Source: Stramenopiles sp. TOSAG23-2 (Eukaryota; Sar). Taken from it: a DNA stretch of 10,699 nucleotides. The stretch is taken from NCBI GenBank assembly GCA_900128395.1, contig LT649996.1:1-10699 (forward strand), in the 5' to 3' direction. Every line of letters begins with the position of its first letter. Positions within the stretch are counted from its first letter, which is position 1. The notes under the pieces were generated by a model that did not search any database, was not told the DNA's origin, and worked only from the letters and a program-made list of their open reading frames with translations. Positions 5,760-10,699 of the stretch are shown in pieces. Both the position numbers and the translations under genes were made by a program.

Positions 5760-6703
5760 TAACGGCCCATTGTGAAATAGTTGCTGGTATTTATAATAAT
5801 ATAATATGATGTGTTTGTTTAAATGGAGTATGATAAATAATTATATTAATATATTTATATATGTCATGTCACAGTGGCATATCTTAATTCATTTTGGTAT
5901 AACGTCTTCACACATTTTCTTGATTTTTATGTCACTGTGGCATGAAAATTGCTTACCTGTTTTCCTACTGGTTTAAGGCATACAATATTATATACTATAT
6001 TTAGATAAATAAAATATAACTATATACAATGCAATTTATATTAGTATAAAATTTATATTTTCCTTAAAAATATAGCATTGATACAGCACTGTGAATTTAA
6101 TCCATCAGTCTAATTTTCCAAAATTCCAATTATCAAATGGAGGCTAAATTGTGAAATGCAAAATCATACATCAATTTTAGTTGCCAACTATCAGTACAAA
6201 ATAGCAGCCAAATAAGGAGAATGTAAAAAAAGGTCAAATTTTACGAAGTTAATGGTATACCATCCATTTAAAAATATTATTATTATTTTTCGTTATGATG
6301 ATGAGTGGCAATCGCGATATCTTAATCTTTAATCTGGCCATGTTGGTATACAAGTATATAGTGTTAATTTGTACTCCCCCCATTCATGCAAACCATTTAT
6401 AAACCTAAATACCACCCAAAAGGATTTCAGCAGACTAAGATGCAGTTCATACGTTTATACCAAAAAAAGATAAGGGACAAGATACCTGTGGTATTATTAT
6501 ATATGGCGATAACATTATAGAGGGTTATAAAAAAACATAATTTTTCTCTTTTATCCATATTATGATTATTTTTATATACCAGGTAAACATATCTATGAAA
6601 TAGTATTATAAAAATCGAGTCGGAATCTAAATTTTAATACATATCATAAAAATATCCCCTTTCTAAAAATCAATGCGGATAATTTTCCTTTTCTGTAGTA
6701 GTA
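5760..6703. other. Long AT-rich intergenic stretch without a gene
   Basis: I see no coding region. Contents are dyads at 5866-5880 and 5929-5943, a 12-base inverted match between 5746-5757 (TACTGATAGTTG) and about 6183-6194, and the right 21-bp inverted repeat at 6246-6266. The rest is low-complexity A/T. Confidence 0.55.
6246..6266. repeat. Right copy of the 21-bp inverted repeat pair (partner 4943-4963)
   Basis: Exact reverse complement of 4943-4963. It ends CCATCCA and is followed by TTTAAAAATA. It supports an element boundary or a duplicated, inverted binding site. Confidence 0.65.
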
Positions 6704-6969
6704 TTAGTATAGCGAGCTATTTGTTAGTGCTATTCGCCTTAGGTTTCTTGAGTATAGAACGAGCCTATCAAAAAGGCTAAGGCGACCTATTTTAGGATTT
6801 ACGGAGTGTCTTGAAATTGCACATAGCACCATACACAATTTGGCTAATCTAAAATAATAATATCGATAAGTGTCATAGTCGGAACACACGACGCTCTCTA
6901 ATCTAATTAATACCAAAAAGAAAATTTTTACAGGGAGAGCGTGTACAAAAATATATTCTCTCAACGAAT
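6704..6969. other. Less AT-rich non-coding segment with inverted repeats, 3' of the ankyrin gene
   Basis: The base composition is visibly less AT-rich than in the flanks. CGCCTTAG (6735-6742) pairs with CTAAGGCG (6777-6784), with a possible alternative inner stem AGCCT / AGGCT (6762-6766 with 6774-6778). CGCTCTC (6892-6898) pairs with GAGAGCG (6935-6941). It is downstream of the minus-strand ankyrin gene, so part is probably its 3' UTR. An unannotated structured RNA is possible but unsupported. Confidence 0.4.
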
Positions 6970-8616
6970 TCATTTTACTCTACTTATATCATTATAAACT
7001 TTCAATAACCATAACTCTAATTTGCTGTTACCTGCATATTTTGCTAATTCATATGGACGTGATCTTTCACTATTTGTTACTTGAAAATGTTTATTCAGTA
7101 ATACATCACGAAGATAATGCAGATTATGATCATGATATTCATCATTGTTTTTGTCACCAAATGATGTTGAACAATATTGATATGAAGCATATAATAAACC
7201 ACCGTGATATTTATTTCTAATTCCTTCACCTTTGTAATTATCACCAACTAATAATAATTCACATACTTGTAACTTTCCACGTTGTGCTGCTTTATGTAAT
7301 ATACCTTGTCCATTTTCATTGAAAATATGAAAATTACATGAATGTGTAAATAATAATTCAAACATTTCATTGCTAGTATTTAAACCTTGGCCGGCCCATA
7401 ATACAGCATTGCAACCATACGAATTAATATGATCTACATCACAACTTTTATTAATTAGATAATTACATACGTGAATTTGATTTTGCCATACAGCTAAATG
7501 AAATGGTGTTGTCCCATCTTCCGTTTCCACATCTACACACATTGGAAACAATGTATTATTTAATAAAAATTCAACAACATCTACATGTCCATTTCTACAA
7601 CTCCAATGCAATGCAGTACGACCCGCATAACCACGTCTACCCTTTTGTTTTTCTACATTTGGGTTGATTTTACATGTTTCTATTAAATATTGAACACAAT
7701 CTAAATGCCCTCCACCAGATGCCCATAACAATCCATTGGATCCATTACGATCATATATTTCTTTTGGATTATACTTATCATTCAATATTAATTCTTTTAA
7801 TAATATTAAATCCCCACTTCTACATGCTTCTAATCCTGGATTTAATAATGGCTTCACTTTTCCTGTTCGAATCATTTCCTTTAAATTCTCCGGATTGCTT
7901 TGTGCAATTGCCATATCCATTTGTTTATTTAATATGATCTTATTATTATTGTCACCATCATCGCTTTGTGAAATCACATCAGTATTTTTCTTATTATTGT
8001 TGAAATTATGAAAATGTATCAATGAATGTTTTGCAGAAGTTACTGCATTATATGCCTTTGAATGATCTTTAATTTTATGTACATTCTTTATATGCCATTC
8101 TAAGCCGGAATTATTCAATTTTACAAATTTACCACAGCGTGTACAACTGATCATACCATTCATATTTTGCTCTTTGTTATATTTTAAAGTAGTAAAATGA
8201 ATTGTTAATGAATTGAATTCGTGTCCAATTCCAACATATGAAAATATAGTTTGTAATTTTTCTATTGGTAAATTATGAAATAATAATTCATTTAAATTAC
8301 TTTGTGTTACAAATGGACGAGTTAGACCTAGATTGGAAGTGATGGAGATAGTTTTTTCTTGTTGTTTTACAGTGTTCTTATTACTACTACCAGTATCATT
8401 ATTATCATTGGTTGATGCCATCTTTTGTTTTTTTTCATCTTTAAATATAGCCCAGAATAATTTAGTCGTAAGTGAAATTTTATATTCAGCATGGTCTTTT
8501 TTATTTGATCTTTCAATACTTTTATTATTTATTAATGGTTGATATTGTATATATTGTTCCTGGGATAAAATATTTTTCATCGATGTATCCAATACATCTT
8601 TAATAATATCTACCAT
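6970..8616 (-). CDS. C2H2 zinc finger plus ankyrin-repeat protein
   Basis: This is an uninterrupted 548-codon frame from ATG 8616 to TGA 6970. A TTG five codons upstream is in frame but is not a credible eukaryotic start. Residues 1-150 are Lys/Asn-rich with a low-complexity patch (about 66-85). Residues 158-180 form a C2H2-like finger, C158-x2-C161-x13-H175-x4-H180. Another Asn-rich linker follows (205-230). From about 260 to 460 there are at least five ankyrin-type repeats; clear ones read NGLLWASGGGHLDCVQYL, GRTALHWSCRNGHVDVVEFL, GTTPFHLAVWQNQIHVCNYL and GQGILHKAAQRGKLQVCELL. The last 80 residues look like a degenerate further repeat (SRPYELAKYAGNSKLELWLL). Ankyrin repeats bind proteins, so an adaptor or regulatory role is likely; the partner is unknown. 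Similar ankyrin proteins are common in stramenopiles. It is transcribed divergently from the PseG-BolA gene. Confidence 0.88.
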   Translation of the reverse strand: MVDIIKDVLDTSMKNILSQEQYIQYQPLINNKSIERSNKKDHAEYKISLTTKLFWAIFKDEKKQKMASTNDNNDTGSSNKNTVKQQEKTISITSNLGLTRPFVTQSNLNELLFHNLPIEKLQTIFSYVGIGHEFNSLTIHFTTLKYNKEQNMNGMISCTRCGKFVKLNNSGLEWHIKNVHKIKDHSKAYNAVTSAKHSLIHFHNFNNNKKNTDVISQSDDGDNNNKIILNKQMDMAIAQSNPENLKEMIRTGKVKPLLNPGLEACRSGDLILLKELILNDKYNPKEIYDRNGSNGLLWASGGGHLDCVQYLIETCKINPNVEKQKGRRGYAGRTALHWSCRNGHVDVVEFLLNNTLFPMCVDVETEDGTTPFHLAVWQNQIHVCNYLINKSCDVDHINSYGCNAVLWAGQGLNTSNEMFELLFTHSCNFHIFNENGQGILHKAAQRGKLQVCELLLVGDNYKGEGIRNKYHGGLLYASYQYCSTSFGDKNNDEYHDHNLHYLRDVLLNKHFQVTNSERSRPYELAKYAGNSKLELWLLKVYNDISRVK

Positions 8617-8965
8617 GATGATGGTGGTCAATTCTCTAATGTATACGTTTCGCGTTTTTATTGAGGGGTTGATATATATGTATATATATATATTGCATTG
8701 TTCTTGTGTTTCTATTATTTTTCAATATTATTATTCTTTTTTCTCTTGTGCTCTTCTTCACATAAGAGAATTATAAATTAAAAATGTGTGTGTGATGTGT
8801 TGAATGTGATGAATATTAATAATATAATATAAATATAAACAAATAGAAAACAGTGATATAAAAATATATACAACAACAATATATACATATATATATAAAG
8901 GTACCAGTTTATAGTATCATAAACAAAACAAGATAATAATAGTATTATAATACAAGAAAAAGAAG
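8617..8965. promoter_or_regulatory. Divergent promoter region between the ankyrin and PseG-BolA2 genes
   Basis: These 349 bases separate two head-to-head starts, so they must hold both core promoters and 5' UTRs. Visible are (AT)n runs near 8668-8691 and 8881-8898, a pyrimidine-rich stretch (about 8700-8760) and a TGTG-rich patch (8783-8807). No TATA box can be singled out in such AT-rich DNA. Co-regulation is possible but untested. Confidence 0.5.
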
Positions 8966-10492
8966 ATGACATCGTTTAATAAGAACAATACTAATATTAA
9001 TACAACTATATGTTTTCGTGTTGATGGTGACTCAACTATTGGATTAGGACATGTAGTCAGAAGTAAAGCATTAGCAAGTGTTTTTGATGAAATGAGTAAT
9101 GTTAATGTAATATGGGCTAGTTGTGGAACAAGTGATAATAGTCCAAATGCAGTTGAAAAATTATATGGTCGTAGCATGAAAGATGAAGACTTGAAATTGC
9201 CAAATGGAAGTGCATGTGATTTGAATGAAGCTGAAGAAGTTGGAAAATGGGCTAGAAAATCAAACGCAACATGGATTGTTATTGACCATTATAAAATTAC
9301 TGATGAATATTTAAATCATTTGTATACTACAATGAATAATGATAATAATAACAATTCTACTATGAATAATATAAAAATTATGATTATGGATGATCATCAA
9401 ATTCGTGTAACAAATGTTGCCATGCGCTTAGCACCGATGCAAGTTTTTGAGAAATTTAATGATATTAAAACTAATAAAGACGATGATAATGTTGAAAATT
9501 TAATTGGACCACAATATTTATTGTTACGACCAGATTTTGCATCAATTGCAAAAAAATATAATAATAGAAAGAATTATATTAGATCAGGTACTATTATATG
9601 TTTTGGTGGAGCAGATACCTTAGGAATGACGAAAAATTGTATTGAAATGTTATTAAATACACCAGGTGTATTTTTTGATCAACGTCGTAAGGAAAAGTTA
9701 TACGTATTAGCATCAGATAAAATGTGTGATATGCAAAATTTAAATGAAATAATCAAACAATATTCTGATAAACTTGGTGTTGATAAAATTGAACGTAAAT
9801 CATGGGTTGATGCAAATGATATGGCAACATTATTAAGTTCATGTAGCTATGCATTTGTAAGTTCAAGTGGCGTTGGTGTTGAAACAGTTGCAATGAAATG
9901 CCCATGTACGGTAGTATGCTGGATTGATAATCAAATTAATCATGGTAAAATAATTAAAGGATTAGGTGGTGGTTATGTTGCAAACAATATTGAAGAAATA
10001 ATCACTCAATTAAGTAGTAGTAATGTTGATGGAGCGAAGAATGATAATAATAACAATGTTACTATGATGGACCAGGAAGAAATGGAAATTATGAAAACAT
10101 TAGATGGTGCTACTATTGATCCATATGGTGCATGGCGTGTTGCATCAAAAATGTTAAACATTGATTTATTGAAAAATATGATAGATGTAGAAAAAGAACA
10201 AGAAGAAGAAGAAGAAAAGAAGAATCATGAATCATGTAAAAAAATTGAAGAACAATTACGAGCAGGTTTTGACAATATTGAATTCTTATCTGTTGAAGAT
10301 TTATCGGATGGATGTGGTGATAAATTTAAAATTATAATTGTATCTGATGTTTTCGAAGGTGTTAATTTAGTAGATCGACATCGTATGGTAAATGGTTCAA
10401 ATGGTGTATTGAAAAATATTATGGATACAGTCCATGCAATGCAATTAAAAACATGGACAATAAAACAATATAAAAAAAAGATGAATAAGTGA
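8966..10492 (+). CDS. Fusion of a PseG/SpsG-like UDP-sugar hydrolase (N-terminal) and a BolA2-type domain (C-terminal)
   Basis: One intact 508-codon frame runs from ATG 8966 to TGA 10492. Residues 14-395 match the PseG/SpsG branch of GT-B proteins. In bacteria PseG hydrolyses UDP from a diacetamido-trideoxyhexose in pseudaminic acid synthesis. Visible motifs are IGLGHVVR (25-32) with His29 at the catalytic His position, WIVIDHY (103-109), MDDHQIR (141-147), LIGPQYLLLRPDFA (179-192), CFGGADTLGMT (212-222) and SSSGVGVETVAM (299-310). Asn-rich inserts lie at 124-135 and 357-366. After an acidic linker (EQEEEEEKK, 411-419), residues 424-508 are a BolA domain: DGCGDKF with C450, VFEGVNLVDRHRMVN (462-476) and VHAMQLKTWT (489-498). 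C450 and H490 correspond to the iron-sulfur ligands used with monothiol glutaredoxins. Codon use is uniform across both halves, arguing against a recent join. The sugar substrate is not certain; no targeting peptide is evident. Confidence 0.88.
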   Translation: MTSFNKNNTNINTTICFRVDGDSTIGLGHVVRSKALASVFDEMSNVNVIWASCGTSDNSPNAVEKLYGRSMKDEDLKLPNGSACDLNEAEEVGKWARKSNATWIVIDHYKITDEYLNHLYTTMNNDNNNNSTMNNIKIMIMDDHQIRVTNVAMRLAPMQVFEKFNDIKTNKDDDNVENLIGPQYLLLRPDFASIAKKYNNRKNYIRSGTIICFGGADTLGMTKNCIEMLLNTPGVFFDQRRKEKLYVLASDKMCDMQNLNEIIKQYSDKLGVDKIERKSWVDANDMATLLSSCSYAFVSSSGVGVETVAMKCPCTVVCWIDNQINHGKIIKGLGGGYVANNIEEIITQLSSSNVDGAKNDNNNNVTMMDQEEMEIMKTLDGATIDPYGAWRVASKMLNIDLLKNMIDVEKEQEEEEEKKNHESCKKIEEQLRAGFDNIEFLSVEDLSDGCGDKFKIIIVSDVFEGVNLVDRHRMVNGSNGVLKNIMDTVHAMQLKTWTIKQYKKKMNK

Positions 10493-10699
10493 AGGAGATA
10501 TGGAGGGTGCGTTTCGTTCAGTTCAGAGATGTAACACAATCTAATAATTCAGTTTTCTTCACATGAATGTTATGTTCGTATAATCAATCCGAAAAGATGT
10601 CATTTCGGATAAATATAATGAGTAGTTGATACCATCTATTTACCTTCATTGGTTTTCTCTATTATGGGAATATCAACACATTAGTGTGAGATAGATTAT
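10493..10699. other. 3' flank of the PseG-BolA2 gene, with a stem-loop at 10587-10610
   Basis: No gene is seen to the window edge. ATCCGAAA (10587-10594) pairs perfectly with TTTCGGAT (10603-10610) around an 8-base loop, 94 bases after the stop codon. The position resembles that of the 900-920 stem-loop after the Asn-rich gene. A 3'-UTR or 3'-end role is inference. Confidence 0.5.

Larger units (their letters stand above)
5287..5943. mobile_element. Possible small DNA-transposon remnant bounded by 20-bp inverted repeats
   Basis: ATGTCACAGTGACATAAAAA at 5287-5306 recurs in inverted orientation at 5924-5943 with one mismatch, the inner 16 bases being identical. The 657 bases between contain a minus-strand Cys-rich ORF. 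A third, partial copy of the dyad (ATGTCACAGTGGCAT) lies at 5866-5880. The whole interval is nested in the larger 4943-6266 inverted-repeat pair. I see no clear target-site duplication and no DDE catalytic motif, so this is a hypothesis. The repeats could instead be protein-binding dyads. Confidence 0.35.

Noticed and set aside
6704-6973. Minus-strand 89-codon frame whose ATG overlaps the ankyrin TGA
   Set aside because: A coupled start is a bacterial arrangement and this is eukaryotic DNA; no recognisable domain, and codon content unlike the other genes here.
7674-8542. Plus-strand frames of 69-91 codons
   Set aside because: They are antisense shadows of the zinc finger/ankyrin gene.
8778-9177. 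Minus-strand frames of 64 and 86 codons
   Set aside because: Antisense shadows of the promoter and the start of the PseG-BolA2 gene, rich in Leu, Ile and Phe, without motifs.
10225-10539. Minus-strand 104-codon frame
   Set aside because: It is antisense to the BolA2 domain, whose conserved residues establish the plus strand as coding.
1-10699. Bacterial or phage defence system, CRISPR array or operon
   Set aside because: Gene spacing, TMA7, the AGC kinase, poly-Asn tracts and simple repeats are eukaryotic; no regularly spaced repeat array is present.

Overview
This window looks like nuclear DNA of a microbial eukaryote with a very AT-rich, gene-sparse genome. The signs are poly-asparagine coding runs (AAT repeats), AT and GT microsatellites, long non-coding gaps and no operon layout. 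The proteins are eukaryotic types: TMA7, a PKA/PKG-type AGC kinase with an N-myristoylation start, a cytosolic-type BolA2 domain, and a C2H2 finger plus ankyrin protein. The standard code fits, except one UGA that is best read as selenocysteine. A stramenopile (diatom-like) alga or related protist is my best guess, but this is inference. No gene in the window needs an intron.

Layout, left to right. 1-797 (+): 3' end of an Asn-rich gene that enters from outside. 1348-1797 (-): methionine sulfoxide reductase B whose catalytic residue is encoded by TGA. A SECIS-like hairpin lies in its 3' UTR (1127-1207). 1798-2937: shared upstream region between MsrB and the next gene, with a 24-bp palindrome and a nested hairpin. 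2938-3093 (+): a 51-residue TMA7-like protein, too short for ordinary gene finders. 3850-4682 (-): a broken AGC kinase. It keeps the N-terminal leader and the C-lobe but lacks the ATP-binding N-lobe, and the two parts are in different frames. 4683-6969: microsatellites, a tandem duplication, two nested pairs of inverted repeats and a small Cys-rich ORF, possibly a decayed DNA transposon. 6970-8616 (-): zinc finger plus ankyrin-repeat protein. 8617-8965: divergent promoter region. 8966-10492 (+): an intact 508-residue fusion of a PseG/SpsG-like nucleotide-sugar hydrolase to a BolA2 domain. 10493-10699: 3' flank with a stem-loop.

The genes do not form an obvious pathway; this is an ordinary eukaryotic stretch with independent genes. 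The two strongest observations are the selenocysteine MsrB with its own SECIS candidate, which implies a functioning Sec-insertion system in this organism, and the PseG-BolA2 fusion, which joins a nonulosonic-acid-type sugar enzyme to an iron-sulfur/glutaredoxin partner domain. I know of no precedent for the fusion, but could not search for one.
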